A DNA stretch of 64,000 nt from Micromonospora globbae (GCF_003610785.1 NZ_RAQQ01000010.1:1-64000), one strand, 5' to 3'; shown: positions 44,212-55,496, counted from the stretch's first letter. Notes: generated by a model from the sequence alone, not told the origin. Numbers and translations: made by a program.

Positions 44212-45720
44212 ATGACCGAAGTAACGGAGGCCCCGGACGTCCGCACCTATCCACTGGGGACCAGCCGTCCCCCGCTCGCCGTCGCGGACCTGCCCGAACC
44301 GGAAGAGGTGTTCGGCGTACGCAGGCTCGGCCTCCCCCAGTTGTTCAAGTACGCGCTGGGCCCGAGCCTCATCGCCCTCGGCATCTCCATCGGCAGCGGC
44401 GAATGGTTGCTCGGCCCGCAGGCGGTGGGTCAGTTCGGTTTCGTCGGAGTCGGATGGGTCATCCTCGTCTCGGCCGTGCTCCAGACGTTCTACAACGTCG
44501 AGTCGTCCCGGTACGTGATGGCCACCGGCGAGGCGCCGGTCGTCGGCTGGGGGCGCGTGCCCCCCGGTTACCTGCTCTGGGTGCCGGTGGCCGTGTTCCT
44601 GGTCATCTTCGCGTTCATCGCCGGCGGCTGGGCGGCCTCGGCCGGCCAGGGCCTGTACGCCCTCGTCCACGGCGAGGTGCCCCCGGCCGGCGCCGAGGAG
44701 CCGCGACTGTGGGCGATCGCCCTGCTCGTGCTCGTGTTCGCGATGACCGCCGCGGCCCGGCGCATCAGCCGCACCCTGGAGCTGGCCAACTGGGTGATGG
44801 TCGGGACGATCCTGCTGGCGCTGCTGGCCATCACGCTGCTCGTCGTGCCCGGCAGCCTGTGGTGGGAGGGGATCCGCGGGTTCGTCACCCCGGCCGCCCC
44901 TCCGGAGGGCATCACGGCCACCCAACTGGGCGGGCTCGCCGGCTTCACGGCGCTGGCCTCCGGCCTGAACTGGTACGTGATGGGCCACTACCGGGACAAG
45001 GGCTACGGCATGGGCTACCGCACCGGCTACATCTCCGGGCTGCGCGGTGACCGGCGGGAACTGCTGGCCAGCGGGGTCACCTTCCCCGACGACCCGGCCA
45101 ACGCGGCCCGCTGGAAGCGGTGGTACCGGCTGCTGCTCACCGACATGTGGGGCATCTTCTTCGTCGGCGCGATGCTGGGCATGCTGCTGCCGACGATCCT
45201 CATGGCCCAGGCCGTCGAGTTGTCCGGCGAGTCGCCCACCACGGCGACGGTGCCCACGTTCGTCGCCACCGCCCTCGAACCGGAGTACGGCCGGGCGATG
45301 TTCTACGGCATGCTGGTCATCGGCGTACTCATCCTGTTCAGCACGCAGCTCGGGATCTTCGAGGGCATGGTGCGGGTGACCACCGACGCCGCCCACGCCA
45401 CCAGCCCCCGGCTGCGGCGCCTGCTCGAAGGCGACCCGCGCCGCTTCTACTACCCGTTCATGCTCCTGCTGCTCCTGATCATCGCGGTCATCCTGCACCT
45501 GGCGCTGCCGGTGAGCCTGGTGCAGTGGTCGGCGAACATGTCCAACCTCGGCGCGCTGATCTTCCCGTTCATGCTCATCTACCTGAACCGCCGCCTGCCG
45601 CGTGCCGCGCGTCCCCGCCCGTGGCACTACGTACTGCTGATCGTCAACGTCATCTTCTTCGGGTTCTTCTTCGTCAACTTCATCGCCGACTTCCTCGGCG
45701 ATCCGCTGGTCACCTTCTGA
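44212..45720 (+). CDS. Nramp-family divalent metal transporter
   Basis: 502-aa inner-membrane protein with about eleven transmembrane helices. The first helix region KYALGPSLIALGISIGSGEWLLGP corresponds to the Nramp TM1 area, but the canonical DPGN metal-binding motif reads SIGSGEW here, so it belongs to a divergent Nramp-related branch and its metal specificity is doubtful. Further helices include FLVIFAFIAGGWAASAGQGL and YPFMLLLLLIIAVILHLAL. AAGGAGG at 44199-44205 selects ATG 44212. The upstream gap (44130-44170) is AT-rich and probably contains the promoter. A terminator follows. Confidence 0.8.
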   Translation: MTEVTEAPDVRTYPLGTSRPPLAVADLPEPEEVFGVRRLGLPQLFKYALGPSLIALGISIGSGEWLLGPQAVGQFGFVGVGWVILVSAVLQTFYNVESSRYVMATGEAPVVGWGRVPPGYLLWVPVAVFLVIFAFIAGGWAASAGQGLYALVHGEVPPAGAEEPRLWAIALLVLVFAMTAAARRISRTLELANWVMVGTILLALLAITLLVVPGSLWWEGIRGFVTPAAPPEGITATQLGGLAGFTALASGLNWYVMGHYRDKGYGMGYRTGYISGLRGDRRELLASGVTFPDDPANAARWKRWYRLLLTDMWGIFFVGAMLGMLLPTILMAQAVELSGESPTTATVPTFVATALEPEYGRAMFYGMLVIGVLILFSTQLGIFEGMVRVTTDAAHATSPRLRRLLEGDPRRFYYPFMLLLLLIIAVILHLALPVSLVQWSANMSNLGALIFPFMLIYLNRRLPRAARPRPWHYVLLIVNVIFFGFFFVNFIADFLGDPLVTF

Positions 45721-45752
45721 TCTCCGCCGGCGGCCGGCGCGACCGGTGGCAA

Positions 45753-45779
45753 GGGGCCCCTGCGGTGGGCAGGGGCCCC
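45753..45779. terminator. Terminator between Nramp and glycolate operon
   Basis: Perfect 11-bp stem (GGGGCCCCTGC at 45753-45763; complement at 45769-45779) with a 5-base loop, between convergent genes. It may act in both directions. Confidence 0.85.
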
Positions 45780-45781
45780 GT

Positions 45782-47155
45782 TCAGCGCAGCAGCTCGTCG
45801 ACACCCCGGCCGTGGATCGAGGCGTCCAGCACCTCGACGGTGTGGGCGACGGGAAGCCGCCGGCCGAGCCGCCGCGCCGCCGAGGCGATCTGGAGCAGAC
45901 AGCCGGGGTTCGCGGTGACCAGCAGGTCGGCGCCGGTGGCGAGCACGTGGGCGGCCTTGCGCTCGCCCAGCTGCCCGGCGGGCTCCGGGTTCAGGACGTT
46001 CCACACCCCGGCCGACCCGCAGCAGATCTCGGGGTCGGCGATCTCCCGCACGGCGAGGCCCGGGACGGCGGCCAGCAGTTCCCGCGGCTGCGCCCGCACG
46101 CCCTGGGCGTGCGCCAGGTGGCAGGCGTCGTGGTAGGCGACGGTCACCGGCAGCGGGTGGCGCGGCGCCACCGGACCCAGCTCCACGAGCAGCTCGGAGA
46201 GATCGCGCACCGACGCCGCGAACGCGGCGGCCCGGTCGGCGTACGCGGGGTCGTCGGCGAGCAGTTCCCCGTAGTCCTTGAGGGCCGAACCGCAGCCCGC
46301 GGCGTTGACCACGAAGAAGTCGACGCCCGCGGAGTCGAAGACGTCGAGCAGGGCCCGGGCGAACCGCCGCGCCTCGGCCCGCCGGCCGTTGTGGACGCTC
46401 AGCGCCCCGCAGCAGCCCTGCCGCTCGGGGAGGATCAGCACCTCGCACCCCTCGGCGGCGAGGACCCGGGCGGTGGCCGCGTTCACCTGCGGGAAGAAGG
46501 CGTGCTGCACGCAGCCGGTGAGCATGCCGACCCGGGCGCGCCGGGTTCCCCGCGCGGGCACCCGGCGCGGGACGCGGGCGGCGCGCCCGATCGGGGGCGC
46601 CAGCGCGTCCAGCGCGGCGAGCGTGGGCGCCAGGCGCGGCAGCAGCCCGGTGCGGCGGACCAGCGCGCGCAGGCCGGTGGCCTGGTACGCCCGCAGCGGC
46701 CCGCGCAGCAGGCGCAGCCGTCGCGGGTACGGGAAGAGCGCGAAGACGGCGGCGCGCAGCGCCCGCTCGCGGCGGGGCCGGCGGTGCCGCCGCTCCACCT
46801 GCTGGCGGGTGTCCTCGATGAGCCGGTCGTACCGCACGCCGGACGGGCAGGCGGTGACGCACGCCATGCAGCCCAGACAGCGGTCGACGTGGGCGACCAT
46901 CGACGGGCTCAGCGGCTCGCCGTCGAGCCCCTGCTCCATGAGGTGGATCCGGCCGCGCGGCGAGTCCATCTCCTCTCCCCACAGCACGTACGTGGGGCAG
47001 GTGGGCAGGCAGAAACCACAGTGGACGCAGTCGTCGACCAGCTCCCGCCGGGGTGGGTGGTCGTCGTCGAAGGCCGGCTCGCCCGGCGCCGGGGCGACCG
47101 GCCCCAGCACGTCGCGGGGCACCGGTCGTCCACGCTGGTCGGGGATGCCGCTCAC
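45782..47155 (-). CDS. glcF: Glycolate oxidase iron-sulfur subunit GlcF
   Basis: 457-aa protein with two [4Fe-4S] motifs, CVHCGFCLPTCP (residues about 43-54) and CLGCMACVTACP (about 93-104), then two cysteine-rich CCG domains (QGCCGALSVHN and EICCGSAGVWN). It passes electrons from the flavin subunits GlcD/GlcE to the respiratory chain during glycolate-to-glyoxylate oxidation. GTG 47155 follows the glcE stop by one base. Last gene of the operon. Confidence 0.92.
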   Translation of the reverse strand: MSGIPDQRGRPVPRDVLGPVAPAPGEPAFDDDHPPRRELVDDCVHCGFCLPTCPTYVLWGEEMDSPRGRIHLMEQGLDGEPLSPSMVAHVDRCLGCMACVTACPSGVRYDRLIEDTRQQVERRHRRPRRERALRAAVFALFPYPRRLRLLRGPLRAYQATGLRALVRRTGLLPRLAPTLAALDALAPPIGRAARVPRRVPARGTRRARVGMLTGCVQHAFFPQVNAATARVLAAEGCEVLILPERQGCCGALSVHNGRRAEARRFARALLDVFDSAGVDFFVVNAAGCGSALKDYGELLADDPAYADRAAAFAASVRDLSELLVELGPVAPRHPLPVTVAYHDACHLAHAQGVRAQPRELLAAVPGLAVREIADPEICCGSAGVWNVLNPEPAGQLGERKAAHVLATGADLLVTANPGCLLQIASAARRLGRRLPVAHTVEVLDASIHGRGVDELLR

Positions 47156-47156
47156 C

Positions 47157-48470
47157 TCAGATCCCTCCCACGAAGCGCCCGGGCGCGAAGCGGGCGTCCG
47201 GGTCGAACTGCGCCTTGACCCGGCGCATCAGGTGCAGGCCGTCGACGGGGCCCCACAGGTCGACCCGCTCCCGCACCTGCGGCGGCGCGGTGAGCACCAC
47301 GGCGTGCCCACCGGCCGACCCGGCGACGACCCGCAACTCCGCCACGGTCCGGGCCACCACGTCGGGCGGGGTGGCGCTGGGCAGGCCGGCGTGCAGGACC
47401 CCGGCGCCGGCCGAGCCGCGGACGGCCAGCGCCACCCCGTGCCGGCGCCGCGCCTCGGCGGCGGCCGCGAGCAGCCGGGGAACGCCGGACAGGGCGGCCG
47501 TGAGCGTGAGCCCGACGTCGCCGGGGCGCCACGGGTAGGACGACCACCAGGGCGGCGGCTCGTCGGCGACGGTGGCCCCGCCGAGCAGCGCACGCGTCGC
47601 CGCGGCCCGCTCCTTCACCCCCCGGGGCGTGCCCTCCAGCAGCACGGCCACCTCCGTACGGCCGTCGGGCGCCGCGTCGACCTCCAGCGCGCTCGGCACC
47701 ACCTGGGCGGCGAGGACGGCGGCGGCGAGGCGCCCCGCCTCGGCGGCGTCGCCGGCCCGGCGGGTCAGGAAGGCCCGCGCGGCGGGCAGCGGGTGCAGCC
47801 GGAACGCGCACTCGGCCACCAGCCCCAGGGTGCCGTACGCGCCGGTGAACAGCTTCCCGAGGTCGTAACCGGCCACGTTCTTCACGACCTTGCCGCCGGC
47901 GCGGGCCACCACACCGTCGGGCCGGACGACGGTGATCCCGATCAGCAGGTCCCGGACAGTGCCGTACCGCATCCGGCGGGGTCCGCTCGTGTTCGTGGCC
48001 ACGACGCCGCCCACGGTGGACGCCGCGCCCGGCGGCAGCGGCGTGTCGAGCGCGAGGTGCTGGCCGGCGGTGGCCAGCGCCGCCTGGAGTTCCGCCACCG
48101 GGGTGCCGGCCCGGACGACGACGATGAGGTCACCGGCCGCGTGCTCCACGACGCCGGCGAGCCGGCGGGTGTCCAGCAGCAGGTCCAGACGGCGTGGCGG
48201 GTTCGCCCAGTCCTGTCTGGTGCCGGCACCGCGCACCACCACGGCGAGGCCCCGGGCCGCGGCGACCCGCACCAGCGCGGCGGCCTCCGCCATGGAGCCG
48301 GGCGCGGCCACGTACCGGGGACGGACGCCCGCCACCACGTCCTCGTCCCCGGCGGGCCGGACCACCGCGGCGTCGGGTCCGTCCGGACCGGCCGGACGGG
48401 CTCCGTCGTCGGCCGGGCCGGTCGCCTCGCCGGCCGCCGCGCGGAGGGCGGCGAGGACGTCCCCGGCCAT
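47157..48470 (-). CDS. glcE: Glycolate oxidase FAD-binding subunit GlcE
   Basis: 437-aa FAD_binding_4 protein. Key block LALDTPLPPGAASTVGGVVATNTSGPRRMRYGTVRDLLIGITVVRPDG is the PCMH-type FAD-binding region of GlcE; KVVKNVAGYDLGKLFTGAYGTLGLV follows. C-terminal DPDARFAPGRFVGGI is the usual ending. The N-terminal 40 residues are Ala/Gly/Asp-rich linker-like sequence. ATG 48470 shares a base with the glcD stop (TGATG). Works with GlcD and GlcF. Confidence 0.9.
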   Translation of the reverse strand: MAGDVLAALRAAAGEATGPADDGARPAGPDGPDAAVVRPAGDEDVVAGVRPRYVAAPGSMAEAAALVRVAAARGLAVVVRGAGTRQDWANPPRRLDLLLDTRRLAGVVEHAAGDLIVVVRAGTPVAELQAALATAGQHLALDTPLPPGAASTVGGVVATNTSGPRRMRYGTVRDLLIGITVVRPDGVVARAGGKVVKNVAGYDLGKLFTGAYGTLGLVAECAFRLHPLPAARAFLTRRAGDAAEAGRLAAAVLAAQVVPSALEVDAAPDGRTEVAVLLEGTPRGVKERAAATRALLGGATVADEPPPWWSSYPWRPGDVGLTLTAALSGVPRLLAAAAEARRRHGVALAVRGSAGAGVLHAGLPSATPPDVVARTVAELRVVAGSAGGHAVVLTAPPQVRERVDLWGPVDGLHLMRRVKAQFDPDARFAPGRFVGGI

Positions 48471-49936
48471 CAGAACACCTCCGCGAGGCCGGCCTCCTGC
48501 ACCGGGTGGACGCCTCTGCGCCGGCCGGGAACCTCCCCGCAGAGCCGGGGCGTCGGGAATACCTTGCCCGGGTTGGCGAGCCCGCGCGGGTCGAAGGCGC
48601 ACCGCAGCAGCTGCATGGTGTCGAGGTCGTCGTCGGTGTACATGCGGGGCATGAAGCTCACCTTGTCCATGCCGACGCCGTGCTCGCCCGTGATGGAACC
48701 GCCCTGCGCCAGGCAGATGTCGAGGATCGCGGCGGAGACCTCCTCGGCCCGCTCGGCCTGGCCGGGCACGGCGTCGTCGAAGAGGACGAGCGGGTGCAGG
48801 TTGCCGTCGCCGGCGTGGAACACGTTGGCGACCCGCACCCCGTGGCGCGCCGAGATCTCCGCGATGCGGCGCAGCACCTCGGGCAGCGCCGTACGCGGGA
48901 TGACCCCGTCCTGGACGATGTAGTCCGGGCTGATCCGGCCGACCGCCGCGAAGGCGGACTTGCGGCCCTTCCAGATGAGGGCCCGCTCGGCGTCGTCGGC
49001 GGCGACGCGGATCTCGGTGGCGCCGTTGTCGCGGCAGAGCCGCTCCACGTCGGCGAACTGGGCGTCGACCTCGGCGGCGGGGCCGTCCAGCTCGACGATC
49101 AGCACGGCGCCGGCGCCGGCCGGGTACCCGCACCGCACGGCCGCCTCGGCGGCCTCGATGGCGAGCGCGTCCATCATCTCGATGGCCGCGGGGACCACGC
49201 CGGCCGCGATGATCGCCGAGGTCGCCGCGCCGGCCTGGTCGGTGCCGGTGAAGCCGGCCAGCAGCGTCCGCACCGACTCCGGTGAGCGGGTGAGCCGCAC
49301 GGTGACCTCCGTGGTGATGCCGAGCGTCCCCTCGGAGCCGACGAAGGCGCCCAGCAGGTCGTAGCCGGGTGCGTCGGGCGCGCGGCCGCCGAGGCGCACC
49401 AGGTCACCGTCCGGTGTGACCACCTCCAGCCCGGTGACGTGGTTGGTGGTGAAGCCGTACTTCAGGCAGTGTGCGCCGCCGGAGTTCTCGGCGACGTTGC
49501 CGCCGATCGAGCAGACCTGCTGACTCGACGGGTCCGGCGCGTAGTGGTAGCCGTAGGGGGCCGCGGCGCGGCTCACGTGGAGGTTGATGACTCCCGGCTC
49601 CACCACGGCCCGCTCGTCGGCGGGGGCGATCTCGCGGATCGCCCGCATCTGGGACGTCACGATCAGCACCCCGTCGGCGTGCGGGAGCGCGCCGCCGGAC
49701 AGGCCGGTGCCCGAGCCGCGGGCCACGAACGGCACGCCGGCGTCGACGCAGGCCCGGACCGTCGCCGCGCACTCGGCGGCGGTGCGGGGCAGCGCCACGA
49801 GGGCGGGGACCACCCGGTACTGGGCGAGCCCGTCGCACTCGTAGGTGCGCAGCTCCTGCCGGTCGGTGATCACCTGGTGGTCACCGAGCACGGCCCGCAG
49901 GGTCGCGGCGAGGGTGCTGACGTCCGTCGTGGTCAT
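48470..49936 (-). CDS. glcD: Glycolate oxidase subunit GlcD
   Basis: 488-aa FAD-linked oxidase. The FAD-binding region reads VPFVARGSGTGLSGGALPHADGVLIVTSQM, then PSSQQVCSIGGNVAENSGGAHCLKYG, and the C-terminal block NVFHAGDGNLHPLVLFD is typical of GlcD/D-lactate dehydrogenase-type oxidases. The neighbours GlcE and GlcF favour glycolate over D-lactate. It lies 41 bases downstream of malate synthase on the same strand, which fits conversion of glycolate to malate through glyoxylate. Confidence 0.92.
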   Translation of the reverse strand: MTTTDVSTLAATLRAVLGDHQVITDRQELRTYECDGLAQYRVVPALVALPRTAAECAATVRACVDAGVPFVARGSGTGLSGGALPHADGVLIVTSQMRAIREIAPADERAVVEPGVINLHVSRAAAPYGYHYAPDPSSQQVCSIGGNVAENSGGAHCLKYGFTTNHVTGLEVVTPDGDLVRLGGRAPDAPGYDLLGAFVGSEGTLGITTEVTVRLTRSPESVRTLLAGFTGTDQAGAATSAIIAAGVVPAAIEMMDALAIEAAEAAVRCGYPAGAGAVLIVELDGPAAEVDAQFADVERLCRDNGATEIRVAADDAERALIWKGRKSAFAAVGRISPDYIVQDGVIPRTALPEVLRRIAEISARHGVRVANVFHAGDGNLHPLVLFDDAVPGQAERAEEVSAAILDICLAQGGSITGEHGVGMDKVSFMPRMYTDDDLDTMQLLRCAFDPRGLANPGKVFPTPRLCGEVPGRRRGVHPVQEAGLAEVF

Positions 49937-49977
49937 CGCCGCCTCCCGTGCGGGCCGCAGGTGTCAGGTGTCGGCTG

Positions 49978-51561
<1,584 letters not shown>

Positions 51562-51695
51562 GCCGCGCTCCTCACCGTGGTGGGGTGACCCGGATCGATC
51601 CACGGGAATTGCTGCCGTCGACTCTAGTGGCACCGGCGGTGATCCGCGAGGGGCCGCGGCCGGGTGACCGCGCGGGGGCGATGTAGCAAACCTTC

Positions 51696-51724
51696 TTGAC
51701 GATTCATAGACGTGTAGCTAAGTT
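51696..51724 (+). promoter_or_regulatory. Candidate promoter for the GH3/serine hydrolase pair
   Basis: TTGACG at 51696-51701 and TAAGTT at 51719-51724, spaced 17 bases, in an AT-rich patch 31 bases before the GH3 start. The -35 is good, the -10 is weak but fits TAnnnT. Confidence 0.45.
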
Positions 51725-51754
51725 TCAGCCATCCGGACTGAGAGGCAGTCGTCT

Positions 51755-53563
51755 ATGAAGGCCCGTCTCGCCATCGCATCCGTCCTGGTCGCCGTCCTGA
51801 GTGCCACCCTCGCGCCGCTGCCGGTACGGGCGTCCGCGCCGCCCGCGCCCGCCGGCGAGCACGGCTGGGTCACCTCGACGCTGCGGCACATGAGCCTCGA
51901 ACAGAAGGTCGGGCAGCTCTTCGCCACGTACGTCTACGGCGCCGACGCCACCGAGCCCAGCGCCGCCGACCGCGCCGCCAACCGGGCCGCGTTCGGGGTC
52001 GAGACCCCCGCCGAGGTGGTCGAGGAGTACCACCTCGGTGGCGTCTGCTACTTCTCCTGGTCGCACAACCTGGACAGCCCCCGGCAGATCGCCACCCTCT
52101 CCAACGGACTGCAACGCGCGGCGCTGGGCGACGGGCGCAAGGGCCGGGTGCCCCTGCTGATCTCCACCGACCAGGAGCAGGGCGTGGTGCTGCGGATGCC
52201 CCCGCCCGCCGCCCAGTTCCCCGGCGCGATGGCCCTGGGCGCGGGCCGCTCACCCCGGGCCGCGCGCACCGCCGCGGAGATCACCGGCCGTGAGCTGCGC
52301 GCCGTCGGCATCCGCCAGCCGTACGCGCCGATCGCGGACGTCAACGTCGACCCGGCCAACCCGGTGATCGGCGTACGGTCGTTCGGCTCCGACCCCGCCC
52401 TCGTGGCCGACCTCACCGCCGCCCAGGTCGACGGCTTCCAGGACGGCGCCGGCGTGACAGCCGTCGCGAAGCACTTCCCCGGCCACGGGGACACCGACAA
52501 CGACAGCCACACCGACCTGCCGGTCATCAACCACACCCGGCAGGAGTGGGAGCGGATCGACGCGCCGCCGTTCCGGCGGGCGATCCGCGCCGGCGTCGAG
52601 TCGATCATGACGGCCCACATCGTCGTGCCCGCCCTCGACCCGTCCGGCGACCCGGCGACCCTGTCACCGAGGATCCTCACCGGCGTGCTGCGGGGCGAAC
52701 TCGGCTTCCGGGGCGTCATCGTCACCGACGCGCTGAACATGGCCGCCGTACGACAGAGGTACGGCGACGAGCGGGTTCCCGTGCTGGCACTGAAGGCCGG
52801 CGCCGACCAGCTCCTGATGCCGCCGGACCTGCGCCTCGCGCGGGACGCGGTGCTGCGCGCCGTGGCCACCGGGGAGCTGTCCGAGCGGCGCATCGACGAG
52901 TCGGTCCGGCGCATCCTCACCCTGAAGTACCGGCAGGGCCTGACCCGCTCGCCACTGGTCGACGTGGACGCGGCCGTGCGGACGGTCGGCGCGCCGGAGC
53001 ACCTGCGGGCCGTCACGCGGGTCACCGACGGCACGCTCACCGCGGTCCGGAACGACGACGGGCTGCTGCCCCTGCGGCCCGCCGACCGGTCGGTGCTCGT
53101 CACCGGCTGGAACACCGCCGCCTTCGCCCCGATCGAGACCGTCACGCAGGGGTTCACCGCCCGCGGCGCCCGCGCCACCGCCCGGCCCGCCACCCTGCCG
53201 TCCGACGCGGTCATCGCCGCGACGGCCGCCGAGGCGGCCGGGCACGACCTCACCGTCGTGCTCGTGAACAAGGCGTGGGACACCACGGTGACCGATCCGC
53301 GGGGCAGCCAGCAGCGCCTCGTGGCCGCGCTGCTGGCCACCGGGCGGCCCGTCGTCGTGGTGGCGGTGCGGGATCCGTACGACATCGCCCACCTGCCGGG
53401 GGTGCGGACGTACCTGGCCACCTACTCGTACACCCGGGCGGCCATGGACACCCTGGTGCGCGCGCTGCACGGGGAGCTCTCGCCGCGCGGGCGCCTGCCC
53501 GTGGCGATCCCAGCCGCCGACGGCGGCGTGCCGTACCCGTACGGCCACGGCCTGACCTGGTAG
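51755..53563 (+). CDS. Secreted GH3 beta-N-acetylhexosaminidase
   Basis: 602-aa protein with an N-terminal signal peptide (KARLAIASVLVAVLSATLAPLPVRASA) and a GH3 barrel: MSLEQKVGQLF, VPLLISTDQEQGVVLRM, and the NagZ-type motif KHFPGHGDTDNDSHTDLP (K239, H240). Nucleophile is D325 in VTDALNM. The KHFPGHGDTxxDSH loop is the mark of GH3 N-acetylglucosaminidases, which supply the general acid from its His. A C-terminal GH3-C-like domain follows (about 420-600). It probably cuts GlcNAc from peptidoglycan fragments or chitin oligomers outside the cell. The stop overlaps the ribosome site of the next gene. Confidence 0.9.
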   Translation: MKARLAIASVLVAVLSATLAPLPVRASAPPAPAGEHGWVTSTLRHMSLEQKVGQLFATYVYGADATEPSAADRAANRAAFGVETPAEVVEEYHLGGVCYFSWSHNLDSPRQIATLSNGLQRAALGDGRKGRVPLLISTDQEQGVVLRMPPPAAQFPGAMALGAGRSPRAARTAAEITGRELRAVGIRQPYAPIADVNVDPANPVIGVRSFGSDPALVADLTAAQVDGFQDGAGVTAVAKHFPGHGDTDNDSHTDLPVINHTRQEWERIDAPPFRRAIRAGVESIMTAHIVVPALDPSGDPATLSPRILTGVLRGELGFRGVIVTDALNMAAVRQRYGDERVPVLALKAGADQLLMPPDLRLARDAVLRAVATGELSERRIDESVRRILTLKYRQGLTRSPLVDVDAAVRTVGAPEHLRAVTRVTDGTLTAVRNDDGLLPLRPADRSVLVTGWNTAAFAPIETVTQGFTARGARATARPATLPSDAVIAATAAEAAGHDLTVVLVNKAWDTTVTDPRGSQQRLVAALLATGRPVVVVAVRDPYDIAHLPGVRTYLATYSYTRAAMDTLVRALHGELSPRGRLPVAIPAADGGVPYPYGHGLTW

Positions 53564-53571
53564 GAGGCACC

Positions 53572-55437
53572 ATGCCGCACCGGAACACCCCCGTGCCCGG
53601 ACCAGTGCGGGCGCTCACGATCGGCCTGGCCGTGGCCGTCGCGGTGGCCGCGGCGCCGGCCGGCGCCACCGCCGCACCGCCCGACCCGGCCGCCACGCCG
53701 CCCACCGCCGGACCGTCCCTCGACGCCGCGCCGGCCGCACAGGCCACCCGGTGGGGCGCGCCGGACGTGACCCCCGCCGACATCCGCTTCCGGCACGACA
53801 CGCTCCGGCGCGGCAGCGCCCGCCAGGTCGGTCTGCTTCCCGAGCAGGTGGCGCGCATGCCCGCGGACCTCGCCGCGTACCTCGAACCGACGCCGGACCA
53901 CCCCGGGCACCCGACGTACGCGGGCGCCGTCGTGCTGGCGGCCAAGGACGGCGTCGTCGTGCAGCACGCCGCCGTGGGCACCGCCGTGCGGTACCGCGAG
54001 GTGGGGCCGCCGCCGGAACTGGTCGGCGTGGAGCTCCCCGCCGACCAGCAGATCCCGATGCGGCCGGACACGATCGTCGACCTGGCGTCGGTGTCGAAGC
54101 TGTTCACCACGATCGTGGTCCTGCAACAGGTCGAACGGGGACGGGTGGACCTGGACGCCCCGGTCGCCCGCTACGTCCCCGAGTTCGCCGCCGGAGGCAA
54201 GGAGGCGGTGACCGTACGCATGCTGCTCACCCACACCTCCGGCCTACCGGCGTTCACACCGCTGTGGAGCGCCTACCCGACGCCGGAGCGACGGTTCGCG
54301 GCGGCGCTCGCCACACCGGTCACCGCCCCGCCGGGCACCCGGTACGTCTACTCCGACCTCGGCCTGATCGCGCTGGGCGTGCTCGTCGAGCGGATCACCG
54401 GCCGGTCCCTGGCCGACCTGGTCCGCGACGGCGTCACCGGCCCGCTCGGCATGACCGACACCGGCTACAACCCCGGCCCCGAGCGGCGCGCCCGCATCGC
54501 CGCCACCGAGTACCAGCCGTACGCCGGGCGCGGCATGGTCTGGGGCGAGGTGCACGACGAGAACGCCTGGTCGCTCGGGGGCGTCGCCGGCCACGCGGGA
54601 GTCTTCTCCACGGCGGCCGACCTGGCCGTGCTCTGCCAGTCGCTGCTCAACGGCGGCGAGTACCGCGGCAGGCGCATCCTGCGGCCGGAGACGGTGCGGG
54701 CGATGCTGGTCAACTACAACGCGCCGCTGGAGCAGGCCTACCCGGAGAGCGACCGCGGCCTCGGCTTCGAGCTGAACAAGCACTGGTACATGATGGGTCT
54801 CTCCTCCCCCGTCGCGTTCGGGCACACCGGCTTCACGGGGACGTCCCTGGTGGTCGACCCGCTCTCCCACTCCTTCGTGATCCTGCTCAGCAACCGGGTG
54901 CACCCGGACCGCGGCTGGGGCAGCAACAACGTGGCGCGGCGCGCCGTGGCACGCGACCTCGCCGAGGCGATGCCCGTGCGGCCCCACACCCGCGAGGCGT
55001 GGCGCGCCGACCAGCGCGACTCCGCCACGGCCACGCTCACCGCGCCGCTGCGCCGGCCGGCGCGGGGCGGCACGGCGAGCTTCCTGCTCTGGTACGACAC
55101 CGAGCCGCGGTACGACAGCGCACGGGTCGAGGTCTCCACCGACGGCGGCGCGACGTGGGCGCCCGTACCGATGGTGCTGCGCCACGCCGGCCAGCGGTGG
55201 CGCAGCGACGGCACGGTCACCGGCTACGGCGGCCGGGTGTGGTGGCAGGTCACGGCCGACCTGCCGGACGGGGCCACCCATCTGCGGTGGCGCAGCGTCA
55301 CCGACGTGTCGAGCCAGGGACGCGGTGTCTACGTCGACGGGATCGTCGTGGCCGACCGCGACGGACTGCTGTTCAGCGGTGAGGGCGCCGATTCCGCCCG
55401 GCTTCGCGCCGACGGCTGGTCGCCCGCGCGCACCTGA
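53572..55437 (+). CDS. Secreted serine hydrolase (beta-lactamase/PBP4* family)
   Basis: 621-aa secreted protein. Signal peptide to about residue 36, then an Ala/Pro linker and a class C beta-lactamase-like domain (about 90-450): SxxK is SVSK in VDLASVSKLFTT, the second motif is YSD in RYVYSDLGLIALG, and HTG in FGHTGFTG takes the place of KTG. Blocks LLTHTSGLPAF and GPLGMTDTGYNP are typical. About 150 further residues form a beta-rich C-terminal domain. AGGAGG at 53562-53567 selects ATG 53572. A comparable hydrolase sits next to NagZ in Bacillus-type muropeptide recycling loci, so a cell-wall role is likely. Confidence 0.87.
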   Translation: MPHRNTPVPGPVRALTIGLAVAVAVAAAPAGATAAPPDPAATPPTAGPSLDAAPAAQATRWGAPDVTPADIRFRHDTLRRGSARQVGLLPEQVARMPADLAAYLEPTPDHPGHPTYAGAVVLAAKDGVVVQHAAVGTAVRYREVGPPPELVGVELPADQQIPMRPDTIVDLASVSKLFTTIVVLQQVERGRVDLDAPVARYVPEFAAGGKEAVTVRMLLTHTSGLPAFTPLWSAYPTPERRFAAALATPVTAPPGTRYVYSDLGLIALGVLVERITGRSLADLVRDGVTGPLGMTDTGYNPGPERRARIAATEYQPYAGRGMVWGEVHDENAWSLGGVAGHAGVFSTAADLAVLCQSLLNGGEYRGRRILRPETVRAMLVNYNAPLEQAYPESDRGLGFELNKHWYMMGLSSPVAFGHTGFTGTSLVVDPLSHSFVILLSNRVHPDRGWGSNNVARRAVARDLAEAMPVRPHTREAWRADQRDSATATLTAPLRRPARGGTASFLLWYDTEPRYDSARVEVSTDGGATWAPVPMVLRHAGQRWRSDGTVTGYGGRVWWQVTADLPDGATHLRWRSVTDVSSQGRGVYVDGIVVADRDGLLFSGEGADSARLRADGWSPART

Positions 55438-55451
55438 CCGGCTCCGTCGGG

Positions 55452-55482
55452 CCGGCGGACGGGCAGGGCGCCCGCCCGCCGG
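55452..55482. terminator. Terminator between serine hydrolase and reductase
   Basis: 13-bp stem with one mismatch (CCGGCGGACGGGC at 55452-55464; GCCCGCCCGCCGG at 55470-55482), 5-base loop, between convergent genes. Confidence 0.7.
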
Positions 55483-55496
55483 TCCGGCGCGCGGCC

